From contig NC_092521.1 in assembly GCF_037038585.1 (NCBI RefSeq), positions 56,519,898-56,583,897 of the forward strand: 64,000 nt of DNA, given 5' to 3'. The notes beneath the pieces were generated by a model. It saw nothing but the letters and a program-made list of their open reading frames with translations. It did no database searches and was not told where the DNA came from. This document shows, one piece after another, positions 48,549-59,180 of the stretch (position 1 is its first letter; the number at the start of each line of letters is the position of its first letter). This stretch comes from Patagioenas fasciata. Its lineage: Eukaryota > Chordata > Aves > Columbiformes > Columbidae. The position numbers were made by a program, and so were the translations under genes.

Positions 48549-50329
48549 CAGAAAATTCCAACTGCTACATTCTGGTTTTCTCTTGGAAGCTCCCAGCACT
48601 TTTTGCACTGCTCTTGTTTTCTTTCATCTAAACCTTTCTCTCTCTGATGCCATTACTTAGATGTCACCAGCTTCAAGCGCTCAGTTCTTTCTTCTGTTTT
48701 TCTATACCTTGCTCTGGTGACCCCTTTACACATGCAACCTGTTGTATTGTTCCTTTTGTGGCCTTCCATCACCTGTTCCAGATTCCCTTTGGACACATTC
48801 AAACTAAAAATACTTGAAGACTGAGGAAGTGGGCAAGGCAGGGGGTCAGGTGTTTAAGCAAATGTAAATCTTTTTTTTAAGGAAGACATTTTTATCTGTC
48901 TTGCTCTATCTGTACTTCATATTAAGTTTTGGTATAGAACTGGTTAGCCTCTTTGTTTATGCAGCATTTTTGGCATAACTGTCTTCCATACTAACCAAGC
49001 TACTATCCTGAGATAAAAAGCTTTTGACTACTTAGAGCTGCGGCCTATTCCTGACAGATCATACAGGCCACACATAATATAAAGTCCCTATTCAGTAGAG
49101 AGACGGGACACCACAATGAAATCGTTTTACACAACAGAGATGTATCTCTCTGCAAATCTGTGCACAGGCAACAACTGCATCTCCACACCCTTTCCACAAA
49201 GCAATGGCATTTAATGATGCAGTCAACATATATTGTAACCCCATATCCTCCTGCATTCTGGTACACTGTTTAACAAACGGACCGTGAAATGGATCATTCA
49301 CTGTGGGTGGGCAGTGGGTTGAGTCCTGGCCACAGGCCAAACTGACCTCTTACATTCTTAGCATTCATAAGCCTTTAAATCATTAATACGGTAATGCTGC
49401 TAATAGGCTGCAGTCCAAGGCAACAGGCACACACCCTCAGTCTCACTGCTACGGAGTAGTTTTCTAAAAGAAAAATCATCAGTTCTCTGTGTGTAAATGC
49501 TGTTTTCCCCTCCTAATTCCCAGTCAGTAGCTCTCAGGCTACCCTGCTCAGAGGCAGATGCTTCAGCTGCTTCTGTGCGTTCAGTACCAGACCACATTCC
49601 TTCAGTGGCTGTACCCACCCACCCTTGACAGTGTCGCAGACTGCACTGTTAAAAATAAGCCAGGCTTTGTCCAGTCGTAGCTTCTGCTGTGCTGTTTGTC
49701 CTGGGGCTGATGGTCTTACGAGGAATGGTGATTTTCTCCTTACAAAGGTAACCTGAGAGAATCATTTACAAAGCAGGATAGAAGCAGTATGATGATTTGG
49801 TTTGGACATGTGTGGCAGATGAGCAGGATCTATGCTGGTGAGGGAAGCGTGGCAGACTGGAGCCACTCACCACTTGAGAAAAAGGGTAAGGAGGAAAACT
49901 ATGACTCACCTGTGAAATGCAAGATTTATAATTGATTTTAGCTACAAAATTGCTCTTTTAAAATAAACTTTTCTCACAGTGAGATGAATCATTTTACTTG
50001 GAAACCCATGCACTTGATCTTAAATATATGCTTGGCTTAGTAAGTGTTAAATAACTGACAGTCTAGACAGGACTCCAGTCCTTCATCTTAGAGGTCTATT
50101 GCTTTGTCTTTTTTTCTCAGACAATAAAACCATGAAAAATTATTTGTGTAATGCAACCTACACCTACTCTTTCCCCCTTTCCCCTTGTACACACTGCTGT
50201 ACAGAGCTCTACTGTCAAGCGTTGCAAGGTGGTTTACTCCAGAGTCTTAAGGAGATGGAGCTAGATGGGATAAGATGCAGGTGCCCTTCTGCTTTAGCAA
50301 CAAAATACAAGAAACAAAGTCGAGAACAG
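48549..50329. other. Intergenic DNA, nothing confidently recognised
   Basis: No gene was recognised. A frame near 49796 reads IWFGHVWQM, faintly like a retrotransposon motif, but without further support. Confidence 0.45.
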
Positions 50330-51110
50330 ATCCATCAGTTGTGCTTGTACCTGTTCAGCTTAATCCTAAATGATCTGGGAAAAAAATAATGAAGTGGTGA
50401 AGCCTTTTGATTGTATAAAAATCTTTAGGATAGTCAACACTGCTTGGAATGAGTGTCAGAAGTATTTCATTATACCAATTTGAGTGAAACAATATCTGAT
50501 GCAATTCAATATCTATAACTGCATAACGCAAGGCAAAACAACCCTGTGTCTCTGCAGTTAAGGGATCTAATTTAGCTGTCACCACTCTCAAAAGACATGT
50601 TGGAGGTCAATGAAAATAAAAGCTCAGCAGCAGCCAAGAGGGCAAACACGATGTTGAGACTTATTAGAAAATAGAGACCAGATTAGGAAGCATTGTAGAC
50701 CACTGCATATATCAATGGTTGTTATTTGAATATTGTCACTCCCATTTCACAGAGGCTGCAGCAGAGCTCATAGACTTAGAGAAGGGTGATAAGCAATGAC
50801 TAACACAGGAGTGCAATGTCCCCCCCAAATACAGGAAAATTAATTGAGCTAGTAATTTCAGCTCGGAAATGTTGGACAGACAGGGAAAGAAAGAACAAAA
50901 CAAATACTAGAACCTTAATCTTACACACAACTACAATGGTCATTAGGAACCGTTAGTCCCTGTTTCTCAGAATAGAAGAATTATGGGGCATCAAATTAAG
51001 GAATTCAGTTGTGCATGACAGGTAATGCCATAGGAGACTTTGGAGGCTGAAAGTGTAAGTGGGTTAAAAGAATCAATTAAATAACTTAATGGATGCTTCA
51101 AAAGGACTAT
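50330..51110 (+). mobile_element. Ancient CR1 LINE 3' portion
   Basis: In plus orientation the sequence follows an old CR1 from the end of the reverse-transcriptase region to the 3' part. Landmarks in order are CCTAAATGATCTGGGAAAAA, AAGGGATCTAATTTAGCTGT, CACCACTCTCAAAAGACATG, TGGAGGTCAATGAAAATAAA, CAGCAGCAGCCAAGAGGGCA, TGGTTGTTATTTGAATATTG, TTAGAGAAGGG, GGGGCATCAAATTAAG and GGGTTAAAAGAATCAATTAA. All have counterparts in the CR1 type shared across sauropsids. It is strongly diverged and has no open frame. The 3' edge is uncertain and could reach about 51230. Confidence 0.72.
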
Positions 51111-54100
51111 TAAATGTCATGGGCCAGATTCAGTCTTTGGCTCAACAAATGCTTAATTACTGATAGTCAGGATATAGAAGGGCATTTTTGGGGAAGCATT
51201 ACCATACTCTTCCCCTGGTACTCATCACTGATTGCTCTCAGAGATGTAATTCTAGATTAGATGGAGCTTCCATCTAATCAAGACCAGCTGCTGTCACTGT
51301 ACTCATCTAGTCAGAACATGCATTTTTTTCCTGATAATCTTTAGCGTGTCTTCTGGTTAAAAGACCGTTTTGTCCTCATTCTGATGTCTCCCACACTCAG
51401 AACACTAGGACTTTACTGATAAGCTCTGCATTGTATTGACATCTATTCAGAGCTGACTAAACTCCAAAAGCAAGTCAGCAATATCTCAGATTCATCATCC
51501 TCTTACAGCTGTACCACTCACTGTGTGATACATATAATGGAGAGTACACTTTCCAGCTAAAATTTGTTTTCATTCTGTCCTTCAAACAACTCAGTTCCTC
51601 CCCATGTCTGATGTCCAGAGATGTTGGAGAGTTTAATATAGAGAAATTCCTGACTCTTCATTCCTGTGCTCTTGATTGAAGCTCTAAGAAAACACTAACC
51701 TAGATATTTTACTGACTTTGTGCAGCCCATTCTCTGGCTCTGTTTATGTAGCTAAGTGACCTATTAAAATGGAAGTTAAAAACACAGCCACACCAGACAC
51801 ACATACTGCCTGACAAAACAGGCAGGTACATGACTCTCTCTTCTCCAGCTGCTACAGCTGTTGCATAAAAATCACTATGACCAACTCTGCAAAAAGTCTT
51901 GGATGAGTTATTATGAACCCTGAGGCTAAACACAGGGAGAAACAAAAGGCTGAAAGAGTATACTCATTTCCAAAGGACAGACAATGTGTTACAAATGAAA
52001 AGACAACAAGTGCTGGAAAGTGCAAAGGTGACTGAATTCAAACATGTTAATATTTTGGGCTGGACTTTTAGTGTTTTTGCATTCATCTTGTCAAACATTG
52101 AGAAAAGTGTGTGAAAATGTAGGTGGAATCCCTCCAGCATTTCTTCACACTCAGACATTTCAACCATAAACATATTTACCCCGACCTGAGGTAGTGACCT
52201 CTGCTTTAACATTACAAAGTTTGGACCACATCTTGTGGGCTAAAACACGAACACCAGCATTATCTCCACTGACTGCTACACTTATAAAGTAGACATACAA
52301 ACAGCATTAAAACAAACCCCTGAATAATATGTTTGAGCATAGGTTGCAATTAGTGACGCTACATCTTCCACAGCAACAAGCCTGATGGGGAGGAACAAAA
52401 CAAGAAACTTTCTGAGTACCATATGAAATATAGTAGCTTCCTAGGCAAAATATGTAAGCTGCAAAACACCTGTGATACCTGTGTACACTGGTGTTAGCCT
52501 TATTAGAATGTGTGTGTCCTGCTGTTTTCAACCCCCTTTCAACCTGTCTGACCATGCTGTTAGGTTCTTGGGCTGTTTCTAGACTCTTCTGCACCTGCAA
52601 TATCTCTGGAACTCACGTGCCTGTGACAGATTTTCTCACAAGAGGCTGACAGATTGAAAGGTGTTGGCAGAGATAGATAGGCACATGCTTGCACAGAGCA
52701 TGGCTTCCCATACTTCGTTTCCTCAGGAAACCAGGCAAAAAACCCTCAAAGGCAAACTATTTTAAGATTTTTTTTCCCTCTTTTTAAGCAAGTGAAAAAC
52801 TTTCAGACTAAGGAGGAGAGAAAGGAACAACATTCACCCTGAGATCTTTCTCCTAAAGGTGACTGTGGGGTTAGTGGCATTTACTAGTCTGCTACAAGCT
52901 GTCATGGTGAATCCAGCGTGTGAATTATATTTATTGCTCTGGCAGTTAATGTGAGTGCTAACAAGCTACGTAATACTGGATGGACCCTTGTTGATATTGT
53001 TATGAATCAAAATACAGCATACTTATCACTCTGAAAAAGAGAATAGTAGCTATCATGTTAACTGTTCTGCTATGACATGAATTTCGCTCTAGTCCTTAAA
53101 AACTCCAGTAAATAGAAATAGTCCTAGCAACAACCCTGATATAAACACAAATGTGTTTCCTGAAAAGCAGGAAGCAGCTTAACAATCATATCATATGACC
53201 AGCTAAATAGAGAGGAACTTTGCTGGGGTTTTTCCAGGGCATTAAAGCAAATTTCCATGTGAGTTTGTGGGAGATGATTATCACCTAGGTTGCTATTACT
53301 GGAAAATCCTTCTAGTTGATAGCATAGGCATCTTACACATTTTGTCCTGCCTTGTGAAATTCATCATCTTGTAGCTATCCATTTCTATTTTAGCCTTTGC
53401 AAGAGCAAGGAGTACATGAGAAAGGCTGAAAGCAAGAACTCCGGAGGCTCTGCAAGCCCACATGGCCCCATCAGTTTGTCTTGACCATTAACATATTCAG
53501 CTTTTTCAAGGCAGCTGCGTCTCGCACAGGAGCGCTGTGAGTATTTTGTTTGCTGACACTCTCTGATACCACTGCTAGGACTGACAGCCAAGATCCTTGC
53601 CAGTGCTAACTAACAGGAATAAAGAACCACATTGCGTCTGCCCACCACATTGGAGCACCAAAGGGCTTTCCAGTGGAAATGAACTGTTCTAGGCTTTAAC
53701 CAACTAGAAATCTCAGACTAATCCAGACTTTGCCTAGAGTCAGATCTTCCCTAATCCACGTGCTGCCTATTGTAAAGGGTCGTGACACTCTTAAAATGCA
53801 AGCATGGGCCTCTCTCAGTATTTTATCTTTTGCTTCCACACCTGGGAGTAAGAATTACTTTGGGGATGTAAGTCGTGTGAACAAATTGTTCAAGAGGTTG
53901 TCAGGAACATGATTTTGAAAAGCTGGGCTGATATTCTGTAGCTATCACAGCATCTTAGTAATTTTGGGGGTTTAACATAATATCTATTTATTTATTTTTC
54001 ACAACAGAAGTGGAGTTAAAATTGTAAAACGAAGGAAAAAATGAAAAACTATGGAGTAAATTTTCAAGTAAAATATTAAGAAAGATTTCTTCATTTTTTG

Positions 54101-55189
54101 CATTAAGAAAAAAAGGCATAATCAAATTAGGCTATGAAGTGAATGGGAAGAAAAGACTATGACTTAAGAAGAACTCAATATATATTGTAGGTATCTGAGA
54201 GAGACTACACAGCCAAATACACGTGAAAATCCATTGTACAGAATTTACACTGTGTTCCTATGTTAATCTATTTAAAGAATGAATCTTATGGACTCAGTCA
54301 GATGAAGCACCTAGAGAGAAATCTTTAAAGACATTTAAGTGCCTTAAATTTTCAAGAGTGTTTAGTGGGGTTTTAAAATACATCCAAAAGTAATCCATAG
54401 CAGCTAAATACACAGTAGGATTTTGAAACACTTAAGTGCCTTTAAAATCCTAGACCAAACCTATCAAAACTTAAAGAGAATGTGTAGGTTTTTGTAGACG
54501 TGGGTTATAATGGCACCTCCACCTCCTACGTCAGTTGAACTACTAAGTAAACACAAGCATGGATGAAAAGGATTTGAAAGTACATTTTTATTCAATGACC
54601 AACAAACGGGTGTTGCTTCTTTTCAGATTACTAGCAATAAAACATGGAGAAACTGCAGGTTGATTCAAGTCTGACTGAATATTAGAACATGCATACATAG
54701 TTATGAGTACAAGTGAGGTGCAAATTTGTTGGGTAAACTATTGCTCACCTTCATCACACACACAGTTCTACAGTCTTACATGTACTGCAGTGGGTTACTT
54801 TGTAAGCGTGGGAAACTGGTTGAAGTTTTGGCCTCTAAATGGTGTTTGACCAACTGCTGCTCCCAGGAGAGCAGACAAGCCTTTTGAAGACAAGAGGCAC
54901 TGGCTGGTACAACCTACATGGATTTTCAGGAGGCGTGTGGATTAAAGACTCTACTACAGTATTCTCTTATTGCTTCTTGTAACCCCACAAACACTAAGGA
55001 GCACAGAGGAACAGTGGCAGGTAGGGGAATCCCAGTAGTATAGCCAGACAAGAAGAAACTCTGCCCTGGTTCCTCCCAGAGAGGGATCAGCCCATGGGCC
55101 AGGAGTGACACCCATCACCAACAGTCAATGGGAAAGGCTCCACGGGTCACTGTACAGAATGGAGTTGCTGCCTGCAGTGGTATGGGTCT
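51111..55189. other. Intergenic DNA, nothing confidently recognised
   Basis: No gene was recognised. Two related short strings, TTTAAGTGCCTTAAATTTTC (54341) and CTTAAGTGCCTTTAAAATCC (54433), may be scraps of one old dispersed repeat family. Confidence 0.45.
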
Positions 55190-55197
55190 CTTTAGGG

Positions 55198-55300
55198 CAG
55201 GAGTTTCAAACTCATTTTCACTGGGGGCCACACCAGCCTCGTGGTTGCCTTCAAAGGGCCAAATGTAATTTTAGGACTGTATAAATGTTTGACACCCCTG
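55198..55300. mobile_element. hAT-like non-autonomous miniature transposon
   Basis: The 103-bp element starts CAGGAGTTTCAAAC and ends in the complement of CAGGGGTGTCAAAC, a 14-bp terminal inverted repeat with two mismatches. It is flanked by a perfect 8-bp direct repeat CTTTAGGG (55190-55197 and 55301-55308), the target-site duplication length of hAT transposons. It has no coding capacity, so it would have been moved by a transposase from elsewhere. The superfamily is inferred from TSD length and the CAGNGG..CAAAC ends. Confidence 0.85.
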
Positions 55301-55739
55301 CTTTAGGGGATGGAAGGGAAGAGCATCTTTGGGACTGTATAAGATGACTTAAAAGATGTTTAGAGGAGGAATCAAAGGTGGAGAAAGGAGAGGGGAAAAG
55401 GTGATTTGGTGTAGAAAAAAAAAAAAGAGTATGGGGCTAAAATGGCCTAGTTGGCTGGCCAGTATGCTTATCTGACCATGCCTTGCACCTGGTCACCTCA
55501 GTCTGTCTTGTCACATTAATCTGTATTTTAATTATTTTCCTAGGTGAGACAAGGTCTGTATTCTGTAGGTATGTGTATGTGTGGTCATCCGAGTGCCAAC
55601 AATTAGAGGTTGGGGCCACAAGTCATACGGTCTTCTGTGTCTGTGATGGAGCAAATGGAGAGACCAGGGTGCATGCACTTTATGCAGATCTGTATGTCAG
55701 TGTGTGGTCAGTGGTAAACACCAAGCCAGGCTAGCTGGA

Positions 55740-56200
55740 GGGTAGGGTAGGAAGCTTGGGAGTCAAGTTTTGGAGGAGTCATAAGTCCAGGTAAGATATT
55801 GAAGAGACCAGAGGGTCTGTGAGTTGGCTACTGGAGAGATCAGGGCGTCCAAGATAGCTACTGGGGAGACTGTGGTGGGGCTTGGGGATCACCTACTGTT
55901 TAGGTCATGAGTTTGTACCAGCTACCAGAGAGACTCATTTGCCTCTTTTTTGTCTCTGTGTGAGGCAATCGGGGATCCATGGGCCAGCTACTGAATAGGC
56001 TGAGTGTCCTAAGACCAGCTACTGGAGGAGGGAGCCATAGTTCATGTGTGTGACTGTGTCTATAGGTCTGAATACCAGCAACTGGAGCAGAGCTGCAGGC
56101 CTCTGGGGATAACATTTCCAGGTGCCAGCAACTGGGAAGACTTTGGATCCAGGGGTCAGCAACTGAGTGGATGTCCAGGACCAACTACTGGAGGGATTCA
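55740..56200. repeat. Degenerate ~30-bp minisatellite
   Basis: A core CCAGCTACTGGAG recurs with substitutions ten times, starting (at the C of CTACTGG) near 55828, 55858, 55893, 55922, 55988, 56019, 56079, 56129, 56160 and 56185. Spacings are 30, 35, 29, 66, 31, 60, 50, 31 and 25, consistent with a unit of about 30 bp and a few lost cores. It could be a free minisatellite or the repeat-rich part of an LTR. Confidence 0.7.
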
Positions 56201-56324
56201 TATTGCATAGATGTATACAAATTTGTATTTATTTTCCATTAATGGGCTTCTATCCTGATCAGCCAGAGAGGGCAACAAGATGAGGCCATTAGTGCTGTTT
56301 GTGTTTGCACAAGTGCTGTGGGTT

Positions 56325-56415
56325 TTGCGCATGTTAATTGGTGTGGCCAGCTGTGTGTGCATGTATATGTGTGTGGCAGGGTGTGCATATGCATGTGAAT
56401 GTGCGTGTGCCTACT
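56325..56415. repeat. GT-rich microsatellite-like tract
   Basis: Interrupted TG/TGCATG steps (for example TGTGTGCATGTATATGTGTG) occupy about 90 bp after the minisatellite. Confidence 0.65.
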
Positions 56416-56754
56416 CAGCTTCACCACTAGCTGGACCCAGGAACTGACTGAATTTTGAAAAGTAACACACCAGCAGAAATGATTGCAAGTCGATGGCAAG
56501 TATGAGCCGCACAACTCTATACGGAAGGATCTACAAAGTGTGGGGAAAGCCAGACCTGGAAGGCCTATTCAAGGACTTATATATTCAAGCAAAGCCCAAG
56601 ACAACCTCATTGATCAGGCTACTGAACAAATGACTTTTTTCATGGACCTCTTCCAAAAATGCAGATCGCACACAGAAAGACATTTATTTGAGTCCTTCAG
56701 CAGATAAAAAGGCACATAGTATCCGATGCTGAGCTGGTGGCTGTTTGCAAGGCA

Positions 56755-56950
56755 AACAAACTGATCCTCCAGCGGCTACATTTATATCAGAAAGACATTT
56801 GACTCAGTCAAACATGGTGTGTGGGGGCTATTTGGAGAAATAGCAAGAACAGCAAGAAGCTGTTAGCCCCATTGAAAAACATTTATGAAAAGGTGAGATT
56901 GATGCCCAATGCACACAGTCTAGCTGGCATCAGTCATGTCACAGCAACAT
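56755..56950 (+). pseudogene. Decayed non-LTR reverse transcriptase fragment
   Basis: One frame reads YIYIRKTFDSVKHGVWGLFG (56770-56829), like the reverse transcriptase motif YIDFRKAFDSV..-GLW. After a frameshift, KKLLAPLKNIYEKVR follows, like the LI.NLYEKV segment that comes next in non-LTR reverse transcriptases. The catalytic Asp of the first motif appears replaced by Tyr, and stops interrupt both frames. The clade cannot be decided by eye; it does not read like the CR1 copies in this window. Confidence 0.45.
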
Positions 56951-57725
56951 AAGGGTAGGCGGGCAGGCAGGAAGTGGCCTCCCAGCCTAGATACAGATTT
57001 TGTGTTATTTTGGGATTATTTCTTGATTGATAGGGGTTACCTTAACTGTGTTCAAGATGGAGAGAGCACTCAAGATTCTTCTGCTGTAGAGTCCTAGCTG
57101 GGTCACCTTTCACCAAGCAAATAATGAAGTTCTGTAACTCTGGCCTCAGGGCTGCTCTTGCACAACAACAGAGATCCGGTCAGACAGTAAAGATGTGCAT
57201 AGATAGATGAATGCTTCCCACCAGGGCTATATATCACAATAGTCTATGTAGACAATAGCATCCCACAGAAGAGTCACGCTGGTGTTAAAACAGGCAGACA
57301 AGCTAGGCAGCTTTTTTCTACCAGGGAAACCATGAAACAGCTACCTAAACGGATGATAAACGAGATACATCAGGTGTGGGAACTTGTTTTCTCTCTGGAG
57401 GAGACAGAAAATCTCCCTTTTAATTAAAAATCAAGCTACTAAAACTCAGCATATTCCATGGCACACTCTGTATTGTGGTTACATGGACTTTTCAGGGAAG
57501 CTGCTGCACAGAGACTGCTTGCCTTTCCAGTTAGAAGTTTCAGGCAGCAGCTTGTTATCTGCTGGCAAAACCACACCAGCAAACAGCAATGCAGAGAAGA
57601 TGGCAGTTGGCGGGGCATTGAGAAGGTCCTCCACCCATTCCTCTGGATGCTGCCACTTCAGTGGAGGTTGCAACCTGCCCGTTGTACAGGTCAACAGACA
57701 AAGGCCAGCGATGGAGAAGGTGATG
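56951..57725. other. Intergenic DNA upstream of TUBB6
   Basis: No gene or repeat family was recognised. Overlapping open frames on both strands at 57384-57994 run partly into the neighbouring CR1 and look incidental. Confidence 0.45.
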
Positions 57726-58120
57726 ATCACAGAATGTTAGGAATTGGAAGGGACCTCGAAAGATCATCTAGTCCAATCCCCCTGCTGGAGCAGGAACACC
57801 AGATGAGGTTACACAGGAATGTGTCCAGGTGGGTTTTGAATGTCTCCAGAGAAGGAGACTCCACAACCCCCCTGGGCAGCCTGTTCCAGTGCTCCATCAC
57901 CCTCACTGTGAAGAAGTTTCTTCTCAAATTTAAACGGAACCTCCTGCATTCCAGTTTGTATCCATTGGCCCTTGTCCTGGCTCCATCCTCGTGACACTCA
58001 CCCTTTATATATTTATAAACATTAATGAGGTCACCCCTCAGTCTCCTCCAAGCTAAAGAGACCCAGCTCCCTCAGCCTTTCTTCATACGGGAAGTGCTCC
58101 AGTCCCTAAGTCATCTTTGT
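57726..58120 (-). mobile_element. CR1 LINE 3' fragment upstream of TUBB6
   Basis: Reverse-oriented avian CR1: ATCACAGAATGTTAGGAATT, GGAAGGGACCTCGAAAGATC, ATCTAGTCCAATCCCCCTGC, CTGGGCAGCCTGTTCCAGTG, CTCCATCACCCTCACTGTGA, AGAAGTTTCTTCTCAAATTT, AGGTCACCCCTCAGTCTCCT, CCAAGCTAAAGAGACCCAGC and TCCCTCAGCC appear in the canonical order. It is better preserved than the other CR1 copies here and ends about 385 bp before the TUBB6 start codon. Confidence 0.95.
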
Positions 58121-58179
58121 GGCTCTAGTGATGTCCACCTGCACACAGCAAGGGCAGGATTCCTCGGCGAGTGAAGACG

Positions 58180-59180
58180 CCATGCCCATCTTCACCAAAC
58201 ACGGGCTGGGCGGAAAGCACAGCGGGGATGAGAGACACCTCTGGGGCCAGAGGACCCTGGCTGAGGCCGATGTTAGGGAGCGGGTGGCCCCGAGCCGCTG
58301 TGGGTTCGAGGGCGGTCCCCGCTGGGGGCGGCCGTTGGCGGAGCGCGCGCGCGGGGCGCCGGCCGTTGGGCGAGACGCAGAGGCGAAGTTGGGGGGGGGA
58401 GGGGGGGTGGTGAGCGCGCGCCGCCCCGGAGCCCATAAAGCGGCGAGCGGGCGGCTGGCGCCGCGCAGAACCGGGTGCGGCGGTGGTAGAGCCGGGGCAT
58501 CGCCATGAGGGAGATCGTGCACATCCAGGCGGGACAGTGCGGGAACCAGATCGGGACCAAGGTGAGCCTTGAGGGGACCCCCGCTACTTGCGGAGTGTCC
58601 CAGTGCCTGCCCGACGCTCCCGGCCGCTTCTGCGGGGCTGCTGTGCCGCGGCGGGGCGGGGTTGTGCCCGCCGCTCCCCACCGCCGGCCGCTGCCGTCCC
58701 GCTCCCCTTGCCGAGCGGCGCCGGGCGCGCTCGGGGCTCGGAGCGCCGCGCATCTCGCCTCTCTCCGTGACCATAAATGGCTTTGGGAAGCACCGAAACC
58801 AAACGGGGCTTTTCAAATTGCTATTATTTTATTATTTTTTTTGTGTGTTTAAACTGGCCAGGCCGGGGCTCAAGGGCGAGCCCGAGCGGCCCCCTCCAGA
58901 CGCCGGGACGCCACAGCCCGTCCGGGCGTGGAGTTGGCGGCCGGGCCGCTTGTCCGTTGGGTTTAAATGCTGGTGCCCGCCCGGCTTGTGCTGTCCCGTC
59001 CCGTCCCGCGCAGGGAGGGGCGGCGGGCACGCCAGGAATCCGGCAGCTGCGGCCGGTCCGGGCCGAGCCGCTGGGCTGCCGCCCCCGCCCGCGCTGAAGC
59101 CGGGGCGCTGGGCTGGGCAGGGCAGGGCCGCCGGTGTTCCGCGGGGCAGTTCCCAACCCGCTTCTCCTTTTCCTCCCTTA
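58180..59180 (+). promoter_or_regulatory. TUBB6: TUBB6 CpG island with TATA-like box
   Basis: Strong G+C and CpG enrichment spans exon 1 and most of intron 1. CATAAAG at 58434-58440 lies 65-71 bp before the ATG and is a plausible TATA-like element, implying a 5' UTR of roughly 40 nt. GGGGGCGGCC-type GC boxes occur upstream, and a G-run tract (58391-58412) lies just before the TATA-like box. Placement of the start site is inference. Confidence 0.75.
58505..58561 (+). CDS. TUBB6: TUBB6 coding exon 1
   Basis: ATG 58505 in the context CGCCATGA (G at -3) begins [19 protein letters not shown]; the exon ends AAG before GTGAGC, phase 0. The sequence is the invariant beta-tubulin N-terminus. Confidence 0.96.

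Noticed and set aside
49796-49880. A frame reading IWFGHVWQM, like a C-terminal motif of some non-LTR retrotransposons
   Set aside because: The match is nine residues with nothing supporting it on either side.
57458-57994. A 178-codon open frame upstream of TUBB6
   Set aside because: Its second half is antisense CR1 sequence; the first half is unrecognisable.
58106-58816. A 236-codon open frame on the minus strand overlapping TUBB6 exon 1
   Set aside because: It lies in the CpG island, is Pro/Ala/Arg-rich, overlaps the real TUBB6 exon antisense and has no recognisable domain; high G+C explains its length.
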